Of a stretch of DNA of 64,000 nt, positions 26,839 to 36,300 are shown in pieces. The stretch is from positions 1-64,000 of the forward strand of contig NZ_AUBV01000009.1 in the NCBI RefSeq assembly GCF_000429425.1, written 5' to 3'. This stretch comes from Algoriphagus mannitolivorans DSM 15301 (lineage in GTDB: Bacteria; Bacteroidota; Bacteroidia; Cytophagales; Cyclobacteriaceae). A program made the position numbers and the translations under genes. Below the pieces are notes generated by a model. The model saw nothing but the letters and a program-made list of their open reading frames with translations. It was not told where the DNA came from and ran no database searches. The number at the start of each line of letters is the position of its first letter. Within the stretch, counting starts at the first letter, position 1.

Positions 26839-27615
26839 ATGTCTGCGCATTCTACTGCTATAGGAGTAAGCTCTAAAAGAGGCACTTGGGGTGGAGGTAA
26901 CGAACCCATGAAAGCCAGCTATGGAAAACTCATGATGTGGTTTTTCCTGCTCTCCGACATTTTCACTTTCGCTGCGTTTTTGATCACTTACCTTTCTATT
27001 CGGGTGAGTTATCCAGCCTACGCAGGTCCCGCTGAATCATTTGTCGGATCTAATGAATATTGGCCTGTACCAGAATTGGTTTTTGAGGCAGTTCCTTTTC
27101 TACATGGAATTCATGCTCCACTAGTCTTCGTCGGTATCATGACGTTCATTTTGATCTCTAGCTCTGTGACCATGGTATTGGCAGTAGAGGCTGGTCATAG
27201 AAATGACCGTAATGACGTTGTAAAATGGATGCTTTGGACTATGGTGGGTGGGATCACTTTCCTAGGCTGTCAAGCTTGGGAATGGAGTCACTTCATCCAT
27301 GGAACTGAGGGTGGCTCAGTGTTGACTTATATCAATAGCTTGGGAAGAGAAGTTACCGAAACAGTATTCGGAGCAAACCTGGTTGTGAATGAATATGGAC
27401 CTCCTGCATTTGCGCAGCTGTTCTTTTTCATCACAGGATTCCACGGTTTCCACGTGACCATAGGAGTTGTACTACTTTTCTTGGCTTTTTACCAAGCCGC
27501 TGTAGGGGTATATGACAAAAGAGGTCACTATGAAATGATCGAAAAAATCGGTCTTTACTGGCACTTCGTTGATTTGGTTTGGGTATTTGTATTTACCTTG
27601 TTCTACCTGATTTAA
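26839..27615 (+). CDS. Cytochrome c oxidase subunit III, second copy
   Basis: 258 residues and a longer version of subunit III: KLMMWFFLLSDIFTFAAFLITYLS at the N-terminus, GFHGFHVTIGVVLLF and LYWHFVDLVWVFVFTLFYL near the end. Two adjacent, non-identical subunit III genes are a recurring layout in Bacteroidota caa3 clusters; whether both proteins sit in one oxidase is not known from sequence. The gene lies 27 bp after the first copy. Confidence 0.9.
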   Translation: MSAHSTAIGVSSKRGTWGGGNEPMKASYGKLMMWFFLLSDIFTFAAFLITYLSIRVSYPAYAGPAESFVGSNEYWPVPELVFEAVPFLHGIHAPLVFVGIMTFILISSSVTMVLAVEAGHRNDRNDVVKWMLWTMVGGITFLGCQAWEWSHFIHGTEGGSVLTYINSLGREVTETVFGANLVVNEYGPPAFAQLFFFITGFHGFHVTIGVVLLFLAFYQAAVGVYDKRGHYEMIEKIGLYWHFVDLVWVFVFTLFYLI

Positions 27616-27634
27616 GCTTTAAAAATATTGCAAT

Positions 27635-27964
27635 ATGGAAATTCAAGAAAATAAGTCTACGCTTGAGGTAACTCCCAGAAATGAGGAGAAAGTAAAGAAA
27701 ATCTGGATCACTGCCGGAATTCTTCTTGCAATCACTGTAGCTGAATTTATCATGGCATTTACCATGCCGAGAGGTTTGTTGCTTTATGCCTTGTTCATCA
27801 TTTTGACTATTTGGAAAGCCAAATACATTATGATGGAATTTATGCACCTTGGTGACGAAGCAAAGTCTTTGTTTTACTCCATCATTGTGCCTTTGATCTT
27901 CCTGGTATGGTTGCTGATTGCTCTAGCCAAAGAAGGTACAGAGATCTTCATGATGCGTTGGTAA
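27635..27964 (+). CDS. Cytochrome c oxidase subunit IV (COX4-pro type)
   Basis: 109 residues with three TM helices: IWITAGILLAITVAEFIMAF, LLYALFIILTIWKAKYIMMEF and SIIVPLIFLVWLLIALAKEG. The MMEFMHL motif after TM2 is typical of prokaryotic subunit IV. It is the last structural gene before a terminator-like hairpin. Confidence 0.9.
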   Translation: MEIQENKSTLEVTPRNEEKVKKIWITAGILLAITVAEFIMAFTMPRGLLLYALFIILTIWKAKYIMMEFMHLGDEAKSLFYSIIVPLIFLVWLLIALAKEGTEIFMMRW

Positions 27965-27989
27965 ACCAATCAAAATCCTAAAAAAATGT

Positions 27990-28022
27990 GGGTTGAGGTG
28001 AATCACTTCAACCCTCTTTTTT
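27990..28022 (+). terminator. Hairpin with T-tract inside the respiratory cluster
   Basis: An 11-bp stem (27990-28000 with 28004-28014, one G-U pair) with loop AAT is followed by a TCTTTTTT tract. It separates the structural oxidase genes from the SCO1-DUF420-CxxC group, so it probably lowers expression of the assembly genes rather than ending the operon outright. Confidence 0.8.
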
Positions 28023-28036
28023 GTTAGAAAGATATT

Positions 28037-28705
28037 ATGCGAAGTTTGAGAATATTGCAGGGCTTTGTGCTTGTTTGCATTCTGTTGATTCCGGTTCTGA
28101 TTTTCATGTTTTTGAAAGGATTTGGATCCAATGAGTACGATCTCCCTATTTATTACCAAAACGGTGTAGACAATCCCTTTCAGGAGTGTCCGTCTTCGGA
28201 TACCACCCAACATTACATTCCTGAATTCTCCTTTGTTAACCAAGAAGGGGCAAAAGTAGGTCGCTCTCAAATGGAGGGGAAAATCACCATCGTGGATTTC
28301 TTCTTCACCTCCTGTCCGAGCATCTGCCCGATCATGTCGAAAGAAATGGAGCGGGTGAATGACATGTTCAGGGATGAGGCCGGAGTACAAATCATGTCGA
28401 TCAGCATTGATCCGGAATACGATACTCCAGAGATTCTCAAAGAATACGCAGATCGTCACAACGCTATTTCAGGAAAATGGCATTTTCTCTCTGGACCCAA
28501 GGATGAAACCTACCAGTTAGCTCGTTGCGGATTTGTGATTCCAACAGTGGATGGAAATGGTGTGCCGGATGACTTTGTTCACAGTGATAAGTTTATGCTA
28601 ATTGATGAGCAAGGAAGAATTCGCGGCTACTACAGCGGAACAAATCGGGAGGAAGTTGACTTATTGATGTTAGAAACCAAAGTCTTATTGCATGGAAAAA
28701 AGTAA
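28037..28705 (+). CDS. SCO1/SenC-type copper chaperone for CuA
   Basis: 222 residues with an N-terminal membrane anchor (about 8-28) and a periplasmic thioredoxin fold. The copper ligands are C93 and C97 (TSCPSICP) and H182 in VHSDKFMLIDEQG. SCO proteins deliver copper to CuA of subunit II or reduce its cysteines. It lies in the assembly part of the cluster, just after a terminator-like hairpin, and overlaps the next gene by 14 bp. Confidence 0.92.
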   Translation: MRSLRILQGFVLVCILLIPVLIFMFLKGFGSNEYDLPIYYQNGVDNPFQECPSSDTTQHYIPEFSFVNQEGAKVGRSQMEGKITIVDFFFTSCPSICPIMSKEMERVNDMFRDEAGVQIMSISIDPEYDTPEILKEYADRHNAISGKWHFLSGPKDETYQLARCGFVIPTVDGNGVPDDFVHSDKFMLIDEQGRIRGYYSGTNREEVDLLMLETKVLLHGKK

Positions 28706-29246
28706 TACGCCCATTCTTCAGAATGAGGGAATAGTCAGGAATTGGATCGTGGGGATTTCCATCGCCATCCCGCTTGCTGTTGCAGTCTTGTTATTTATGC
28801 CATCCAAAATCACTGCTTTTGGAGATTGGGTGTATTTTCTCCCCCATCTAAATGCGGTGATGAATTCTGCTGCTTCTCTTGCTTTGATTCTGGCTTTGGT
28901 CTTTGTGAAAAGAAAGAATTATACCTACCATGGAGCAATGATGACGGCAGCCTTTGTTCTGGGAGCGATATTTCTGGTATCCTATGTCATCTATCATAGC
29001 GCTGCAGAAAGCACCAGCTATGGAGGTACAGGCTTTATTCGGCAGATTTATTATTTCTTATTGATCACGCATATCATTTTCGCAGCCATCGCCTTGCTGC
29101 CGATTTTGTTTGCCTATTATTATGGATATACCAACCAAAGGAGAAAACACAGAAATGTGGTTAAATTTGCCTACCCAATCTGGTTGTATGTATCTGTGAC
29201 TGGAGTGATTGTGTACTTGATGATTGCTCCGTACTATACACATTGA
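28692..29246 (+). CDS. DUF420 membrane protein, oxidase assembly
   Basis: 184 residues, five TM helices. The family is recognised from VYFLPHLNAVMNSAASLALILA, ... YHGAMMTAAFVLGAIFLVSYVIYH and RKHRNVVKFAYPIWLYVSVTG, with conserved His and Asn. DUF420 (YozB/CtaM-like) proteins are linked to maturation of caa3 and cbb3 oxidases. Its start lies within the end of the SCO1 gene. Confidence 0.85.
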   Translation: MEKSNTPILQNEGIVRNWIVGISIAIPLAVAVLLFMPSKITAFGDWVYFLPHLNAVMNSAASLALILALVFVKRKNYTYHGAMMTAAFVLGAIFLVSYVIYHSAAESTSYGGTGFIRQIYYFLLITHIIFAAIALLPILFAYYYGYTNQRRKHRNVVKFAYPIWLYVSVTGVIVYLMIAPYYTH

Positions 29247-29268
29247 TAAGGCTAAAAACCCAAATGAG

Positions 29269-29514
29269 ATGAGATTAAAGTATTGGTTGTTTGTGATTTT
29301 GTTTTTCGGAGTTCAGCTCTCCTCTTGGGCTCAATGCGCCATGTGCAGAGCTTCTGTAGAGAATAATGTCAGCAATGGGGACACCAGTATTGGCGCGGGG
29401 TTGAATAATGGGATTCTTTACCTGTTCGTCATGCCCTATTTGATGGCTGCAATAATCGGGTATCTTTGGTATCGAACAGCCAAGAAACGAAAGGCCAAAC
29501 TTTCAATTCGTTAA
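29269..29514 (+). CDS. Small membrane protein with CxxC motif
   Basis: 81 residues from ATG 29269; the in-frame TTG at 29224 lies within DUF420 and gives no signal peptide. A signal peptide or anchor (MRLKYWLFVILFFGVQLSSW) is followed by AQCAMCRAS, one CxxC, and a TM helix near 45-68. It is the last gene before the cluster's terminator, in the copper-assembly group. A thiol role in assembly is possible from the CAMC motif and context; no biochemical function is known to me. Confidence 0.75.
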   Translation: MRLKYWLFVILFFGVQLSSWAQCAMCRASVENNVSNGDTSIGAGLNNGILYLFVMPYLMAAIIGYLWYRTAKKRKAKLSIR

Positions 29515-29523
29515 TAGAAATCT

Positions 29524-29556
29524 AAGCAAAGTTTGATCACAGACTTTGCTTTTTTA
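29524..29556 (+). terminator. Terminator at the end of the respiratory cluster
   Basis: A 9-bp stem AAGCAAAGT (29524-29532) / ACTTTGCTT (29543-29551) followed by a T-tract, 10 bp after the last cluster gene. The histidine-kinase reading frame is open through it from a TTG at 29533, so the kinase start must be the downstream ATG at 29569. Confidence 0.85.
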
Positions 29557-29568
29557 TTTTTAGATCAA

Positions 29569-32500
29569 ATGAGCCCATCCGCCCGACGACTTCTATTTCT
29601 GCTGAGCATCATTTGTTTCCTTATTGTATTGATCCTGAATTTTTTTGTCTTCCAAAAAAGTGATGAGGAAAAATACCTGGAAGCAATTCAGCAAAAAATC
29701 CTGAAGGTAGATGAGCAGTTTGACTCCGATTTCATCAATGTGCTGATGAAAGTCAGACCTGAGGAGCCGATCACCTTCACTCAAATCAGCAACCCGGAGC
29801 ATCAATACCCCATGTTTTTGCTGGACATGGAAAAGGATCTTTTATTCTGGTCTGATTTCACGGTAAATCTGAATTTTTCAGCCATTGATTACTCCAAGGA
29901 ACTTCAGATGCTGGAAGATCCATTTGGAACATTTCTGATCAAAACCCGGAAAGTAAAAAGAGGGTCCAATGAATATTTTCTGGTTCACGCCTTTCGTCTG
30001 ATCTGGCCGGGAACTATTGAAAACGACTACCTCAAAACCGGACCGAATCCTGAAATATTTGGCAATGACCGTTTTCAGCTTTTTGTAAATCCTCAGGAAG
30101 CAAACCATCAGGTCAAGACCAAAAGCGGTAAAGAAATCTTTGGAATCAATTTTCTACTGGGCTACCAACCTGTGAGTAAAGTTTCCAATTCAGCACTACT
30201 CATTTTCATCCTTTCCATTTCCTTATTGTATTTCATTCTCAGCTTTGAGTTTCTGAGGAGAAAATGGAAAAAAGGCTATCGTTGGCAGGCGATAGGCTAT
30301 GGTGCAGCCTTATTCGTGGTGGTAAGGATTCTGATGATTGCCTTGAATTTCCCGGCTGAATATGTTGAGACGGGATTTTTCAATCCGCTCAACTATGCCT
30401 CCTCGTGGTTTAATCCAAGCTTAGGAGATTTATTGATGAATACCCTTGGACTGGTGTTTCTGTTTGGTTTGCTGATTTTTGAGTTGGCTTCCAAAAATAC
30501 CCTTCAAAAGGCCCAGCGGATCGTTACCCAGCTCAATTCCAGAAATTCCCTAATCATCGTCTTTTTCATCAGCAGCTTGTTCTTTCTGTTGATTTGGTTT
30601 CTACCCCGAGATTTGATCTTCAATTCCCAGTGGGTTTTGGATATCCGCTCTATTCCTTCCTTTGATTGGTTTAAAGGGACCAGTTTTATGATCCTTTTCC
30701 TTTGGGCGGCAGTGTATGGGCTGTTGACCTTGACACTTTTCAGCATTCTTCTGCAGACTCAGCCCACAAAGGATTTTTACTTTAAATGGGTTTTGATTCT
30801 TGGAGTGCCAATCGGTGGAGTATTGTTCTTTTATTCCTTTTGGTTCAGCTTGGCTTGGATGATTCATCTGATTTTCATGCTGACCATCATCCGCTTTGAA
30901 TTATACCGGAATATTTTCCGCTTAGGATTGGATACCTTTTTGACCTTTTTCTTTGCGAGTTTGCTCTTGGCAGGGGTAATGGGGATTAGTACCTTTCAAA
31001 CTGAACGTGAGCGTTTGGTCCAGTCCAAGTCCAGATTTGCGACCCAAAACCTGATCGAAAATGACGTCATGACGGAGTTTTTCCTCAGTGATATTTTCGG
31101 TCGGCTGAAAAATGATCTTTTTATCCAAAACAGACTTGCAGACCCCTTACTTTCCAAGGATCCGGTGGAGACTAAAATCCGGAAAATCTATCTGGATAAT
31201 TACTTCGATCAGTTTGAAGTAGTAATCCGGGTTTTCAATTTCTCCGGCCAACAAATATTGGGACCCTTGGAGCGGGTTAGCCTTCAGAGCCTTCAGCAGG
31301 AATTCATCAAAAGTGATTTCGCAACAGGGGTAAGAGATCTGTACTTTATCCGAGGCAGGGAGACGGGAGCCAATAAAATGGTTGGATTTGTTCCCATCGT
31401 CCGAGAAAACAACCTGCTTGGGACTGTATTCTTTGAGCTGAATCAACTGAGAATTCAGCCAGGAAGTGTTTATCCCAAACTCCTCCTGGACCGAAAGTAT
31501 GCCGATAAGCTGGAGCCGATCACTTATCCCTACGCAGTTTTCAAAGAAGGCGAATTGCTCCGCAGTTCAGGGGTATTTAACTATTCCCAGGCAGAGTTCC
31601 AGAGCCATCTTGAGAGGGAACAACTTTTTGAGATGGGAATCATCAGTATGGGTTACCACCATTATGGAATCCAAAATGGGGAGGAGTTGATCGTGATTTC
31701 ATCGCCCACTTGGTCTGTGGCTCAGTTTTTCGGGAATATATCCCTGTTTTTTGTGGCCTTTGTGTTTCTGACTTTCCTTTCGATCCTTTTGAATACCTTA
31801 TTCAAAGGTTATCGAAATTTCGAGTTTAATTACTCCACCAAGCTTCAGCTATATCTGAATTTTGCCTTTTTCTTCCCCATAATCATCATTTCCATTATCA
31901 CGATTGGGCTGTTGACGGGGAGCTATCAAGATGATCTGAACCGGCAGTATGTTGAAAAAGCCAACCTGATCCGTTTTAATCTGGCCAGTCTGCTGAATAA
32001 TCAGAATCCTGCCAGCGTGGATCGGGACTTGCTCAATGAAGAAATCAATTCTCTGGCTAATACCGTTGCTAGTGATATCCTGTTTTATACTCCTGAGGGG
32101 ATTCTGGAGTCAACCAACCGGCCCAATATCTTTGACAAAAAAATCCTTTCCCATCTGATCAATCCGGTGGCCATGGGGGGAATCAAGGAGCAAAACCAAA
32201 TTGAGCTTTTGCTTCAGGAAAAGATCGGGAATCTACGATACCAAACGGTGTATTTGGGCATTCCCTCCCAGTTTGATCAGTCCATTTCCGGGATTTTGGC
32301 GGTTCCGTTTTTTGAATCGGAGACAGAGCTCAATTCCCTGATCGCGGATGTTCTGAGCAATATCTTCAATGCTTTTGTAGTCATTTTTATCCTGTTTCTG
32401 ATTGTTTCGAGCTTTGTTTCGCGCAATCTGACGCTTCCTTTTAAAATTCTGACGCAAAAGTTGAAAGCGACCAATCTGGAAAATAACGAGCCGATGTATT

Positions 32501-33270
32501 GGGCGGCCAAGGATGAAATCGGCTTGCTGGTCAACGAATACAACAACATGCTCTATAAGCTGGAAGCCAGTAAGAAAGTCCTTGCTTCCACAGAAAAGGA
32601 GTCAGCCTGGAAGGAAATGGCCAAGCAGGTAGCCCATGAAATCAAAAACCCTCTGACCCCGATGAAGCTGACTTTGCAACATCTGATCCGGCTGGAGCAT
32701 GAGGGTAAATTGGAGGATAAAGAAAAGCTCAAAAAATCCTTGGAAACCCTTATTCACCAAGTAGATGCCTTGAGTGGAATTGCTTCATCCTTTTCCACTT
32801 TTGCCAAAATGCCGCTTCCTAAAAATGAGCGGATGAACTATAAGGCGGTTATCCTGAAAGTCCTTGACCTCTTTCAGAATGACAAGCGGGTCAATTTGGA
32901 GTTTCGGGATGATTCCTACACCGATACCATTCCGATTATGGGAGATGACAAGCTCTTTGGTCGGGTGATCGCCAATTTGATCATCAACGGAATCCAGGCG
33001 GTAGAACCGAACGTGACCCCTCATATCAAAGTATGGCTTTGGATGACCGAGCAGGCGGTGTTTTTGGAAATATCCGATAACGGGAAAGGAATCCCTCCCG
33101 AACTCAAGGACAAGATTTTTATTCCGAATTTCAGTACCAAATCCCAGGGTTCCGGCCTTGGACTGGCGATAGCAAAAAGCGGAGTAGAGACCGCAGGAGG
33201 TAAAATTTGGTTTGAGACCGAAGTAGGAAAGGGGACTACCTTTTATCTGACTTTCCCATTGGTCGAATAG
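29569..33270 (+). CDS. NtrY-like sensor histidine kinase with multi-TM N-terminus
   Basis: 1233 residues. The N-terminal half has about ten TM segments and two extracytoplasmic loops (one at about residues 35-190, one at about 480-725). A HAMP-like segment near 945-995 leads to the dimerisation domain with the phospho-acceptor H1023 in HEIKNPLTP. The ATPase domain has N-box NLIINGIQA, G1 DNGKGIPPEL and GSGLGLAI. No response regulator gene is adjacent, so the partner is elsewhere. The nearest downstream gene encodes a large outer-membrane protein. Confidence 0.9.
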   Translation: MSPSARRLLFLLSIICFLIVLILNFFVFQKSDEEKYLEAIQQKILKVDEQFDSDFINVLMKVRPEEPITFTQISNPEHQYPMFLLDMEKDLLFWSDFTVNLNFSAIDYSKELQMLEDPFGTFLIKTRKVKRGSNEYFLVHAFRLIWPGTIENDYLKTGPNPEIFGNDRFQLFVNPQEANHQVKTKSGKEIFGINFLLGYQPVSKVSNSALLIFILSISLLYFILSFEFLRRKWKKGYRWQAIGYGAALFVVVRILMIALNFPAEYVETGFFNPLNYASSWFNPSLGDLLMNTLGLVFLFGLLIFELASKNTLQKAQRIVTQLNSRNSLIIVFFISSLFFLLIWFLPRDLIFNSQWVLDIRSIPSFDWFKGTSFMILFLWAAVYGLLTLTLFSILLQTQPTKDFYFKWVLILGVPIGGVLFFYSFWFSLAWMIHLIFMLTIIRFELYRNIFRLGLDTFLTFFFASLLLAGVMGISTFQTERERLVQSKSRFATQNLIENDVMTEFFLSDIFGRLKNDLFIQNRLADPLLSKDPVETKIRKIYLDNYFDQFEVVIRVFNFSGQQILGPLERVSLQSLQQEFIKSDFATGVRDLYFIRGRETGANKMVGFVPIVRENNLLGTVFFELNQLRIQPGSVYPKLLLDRKYADKLEPITYPYAVFKEGELLRSSGVFNYSQAEFQSHLEREQLFEMGIISMGYHHYGIQNGEELIVISSPTWSVAQFFGNISLFFVAFVFLTFLSILLNTLFKGYRNFEFNYSTKLQLYLNFAFFFPIIIISIITIGLLTGSYQDDLNRQYVEKANLIRFNLASLLNNQNPASVDRDLLNEEINSLANTVASDILFYTPEGILESTNRPNIFDKKILSHLINPVAMGGIKEQNQIELLLQEKIGNLRYQTVYLGIPSQFDQSISGILAVPFFESETELNSLIADVLSNIFNAFVVIFILFLIVSSFVSRNLTLPFKILTQKLKATNLENNEPMYWAAKDEIGLLVNEYNNMLYKLEASKKVLASTEKESAWKEMAKQVAHEIKNPLTPMKLTLQHLIRLEHEGKLEDKEKLKKSLETLIHQVDALSGIASSFSTFAKMPLPKNERMNYKAVILKVLDLFQNDKRVNLEFRDDSYTDTIPIMGDDKLFGRVIANLIINGIQAVEPNVTPHIKVWLWMTEQAVFLEISDNGKGIPPELKDKIFIPNFSTKSQGSGLGLAIAKSGVETAGGKIWFETEVGKGTTFYLTFPLVE

Positions 33271-33312
33271 TTTTCGGTTTTTAGTACCTTAGCCCAAAAG
33301 CACCGTTCCCGA

Positions 33313-36300
33313 ATGCGCTTGAGGTTTCTGTTCCTGTTTTTATTTTTTGGTTTGGCCTCCGTCCAGGCGCAGGAAAAGTGTCGATGGTATCCCAAGACTG
33401 AGCTTGAGCAGGCCTTTATTTTGGACTCCTTGTCAGCCTTGGAGTCTAGTATCCGAATTTTGGACCGGGATGGAAATGCTTACCCTTTTACCTATAATCT
33501 CTCCTCCAGAAAACTCCAAGTAATCTTTGAAGGAGAAGCCCGACCGGATTCCCTTCAGATTTGCTACCGAACTTTGGGGGCTCAGTTGGATAGAACCTTG
33601 GCCAAAAGAACACTTCTGGTGGACTACGATTCCGGAGCCATGTTCAAGGACAACCGGATCAAAGCCACTCCCGAGCTCGATATCCGGGAGGAGCTTTTTC
33701 CCAGTAATACGCTTTATAAAACCGGAAGCTTAACTCGGGGAGTGTCTTTTGGCAATACCCAAAATGTGTTTGTGAACTCTGCCCTGAATCTTCAATTAGA
33801 AGGAGATATTGGGGAAAATCTAAAAATCCGTGCTTCCATTACGGATCAGAATGTTCCTTTTCAACCGGAAGGGAATACCCAGCAAATCCAAGATTTTGAC
33901 AATGTCCTGATCGAGCTTTACAACGAGGATTTTTCACTGGCAGCGGGTGATGTTGTGCTGCAGCAGCGGCAATCGGAGTTTTTGAGGTATTACAAAAACG
34001 TCCAAGGTCTGCAATTCACTTCCAACTATGGCTTGAAAAACAATTGGGAGGCCAGCAGCCAGGCCTTTGCTTCAGTGGCTAAAGGGAAGTTTGCTTCTAT
34101 CCAGGTTCCGATTTTGGAAGGGGTGTTGGGACCCTATCGGCTCAATGGTCCTCAGGGAGAGCGATTCGTAGTAGTCATGGCCAATTCCGAACGGGTATTT
34201 TTGGATGGCCGGCAGCTTCAACGTGGCTTCAATGCGGATTATGTGATTGACTACAACCAGGCTGAAATCACCTTTGCCCCAAGAGTGCTAATCACCCAGT
34301 ATTCCCGGGTTAGAGTGGATTTTGAATATGCAGAGCGCAACTATTCCCGGTCCATTTTGGGGGCTAATCATCTTCAAACCAATGGGAAGGTGGACTTTTA
34401 TTTGAATTATTACCAGGAAAAGGACAATCGAAACCAACCCCTGTTCACTGAATTTTCACCTGCGGAGCAGGCGCTATTGGCAGGGGTAGGAGACCAGACT
34501 GACCTTGCTACTATTCCAAGAATTGACTCGGTGGCCTTTGATCCTACCCGTATTCTGTATGAAAAAGTAATGGAACAGGATGCCGCAGGGAACACTCTTG
34601 TTTTTTATCGATACTCCACAGATCCTGAAAAAGCCCATTTCATCCTGTCCTTTTCTCAAGTGGGTGCAGGGCAAGGAGATTATAGGAAGAGCCGGCAACT
34701 GGCCAATGGAACCGTCTTTGAATATGTTCCAAGAGTAGGAGGGCTGTCTCAGGGCGATTATTCCATTTTGACTCAATTGCCCGCTCCTGATTCCAAGCGA
34801 ATGATCACGGCAGGATCGAGGGTCAAATTGGGGGGACATGAGAAAGTATATACCGAGGTGGCACTTTCTTCGGTCGATAAAAATCTCTTCTCCAGTGTGG
34901 AAGACGAAGACAATGCCGGCTTGGGTTGGAAGCTGGGCTTGCAATCCGAAAACCGAGAGCTGTCTTGGCTAAAAGGTTATACTTTCAAAGGACAGACGGA
35001 AATCGAATACAACTCTATCAATTTCAGTTTTATTGACCGTCTTCGGTACATAGAATTTGATCGGGACTGGGGTCTGAATACGCAAGATTTGCAGAAAGCT
35101 GCCGCCGAACGATTTTTTTGGACTCAAGTCCAGCTGGAGAAAGATTCCAGAAACAATTTCTTGTACAAGGTTTATCTCAGAAATAGAGAGGAAAAACTCA
35201 CCGGTACCCAACACTTGGCGACTTGGAATACGGAACTGGGAAGAAGATTTCGCTTACGTCAGGAGTTTTTCAATCTGAATGCAGAGGTAGATTCTTCGCG
35301 AAATCAATGGACTAGATATCTGGGGAATTTCAGCTATATCGGGAAAGTATTTGTCCCAGGATATCAATTCTCTTTGGATCAGAATGAAGTCATAAACAGC
35401 CGAAATGATTCAATCCTGAGCACGGCGATGAATTTCAAAGAGCACAAGTTTTTCCTTCAAAACAATGACAGCCTGAAGGTTCAATTCTTGGCGGATGTGG
35501 CTTGGAGAAAAGATAAATTCCCGATTTCCGGTGTTTTGGAGGATTACACGGATGCTTTGACATCTAATTTTTCATTGAGAAAACAATGGACTAAGCATAG
35601 CCTTACTGGCACATTTACCTACCGGGAATTGGAATACCTGCATCAGGATTTACCCAGAGAGCTGACCGTTTTGAGCAAGGTTGATTACTCAGGAAGTTTG
35701 GGAAAAAATCTGATCCGAAACGAAATCAGTTATGCCATCGGAAACGGGCGGGAATTGCAGCGGGAATATGTCTTTCTTCCTGCCCCAAATGGAGACGGGA
35801 CCCATACCTGGAGAGATGACAATGGGGATGGAATCCAGCAATTGAATGAGTTCTATCTGGCTCTCAATCCCGAGGAAAAGCTGTATATCAAGATTTTTGT
35901 GCCGACAGACACCTATGTCGAGGCTTATACGACTTTGTTGAATTATAGAATTCAGGGTAGGTTTCCAGAACCTTGGAAGGAAGATGGAGGCATCAAGTCA
36001 TTCCTGTACCGTTTTTCCAATACCTCCAGCCTGAGTGTGGAGAAAAAGGTCACTTCTGATGAGTTTGGAGACCGGATTAATCCCTTTATAGGGTCCATCG
36101 GCAGAGAACAGATTTTATCCCTTCGTCAGGTGATTCGGACAAGCTTCTTTTTCAATCGTGCCTCAGCGGTGTATGGGTTTGATTTGTCCCTCTTCGACTC
36201 CCAGCTGAAACAATTACTCTCAGGAGGATTTGAGGATCAGATTCAGCAGGAATGGAAACTCAATACCCGATATAGTTTTAATCCCCGAGCCACCTTGAGG

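Noticed and set aside
29533..29568. TTG start of the histidine kinase at 29533
   Set aside because: It lies inside the cluster terminator stem-loop; the ATG at 29569 gives a proper N-terminal membrane segment.
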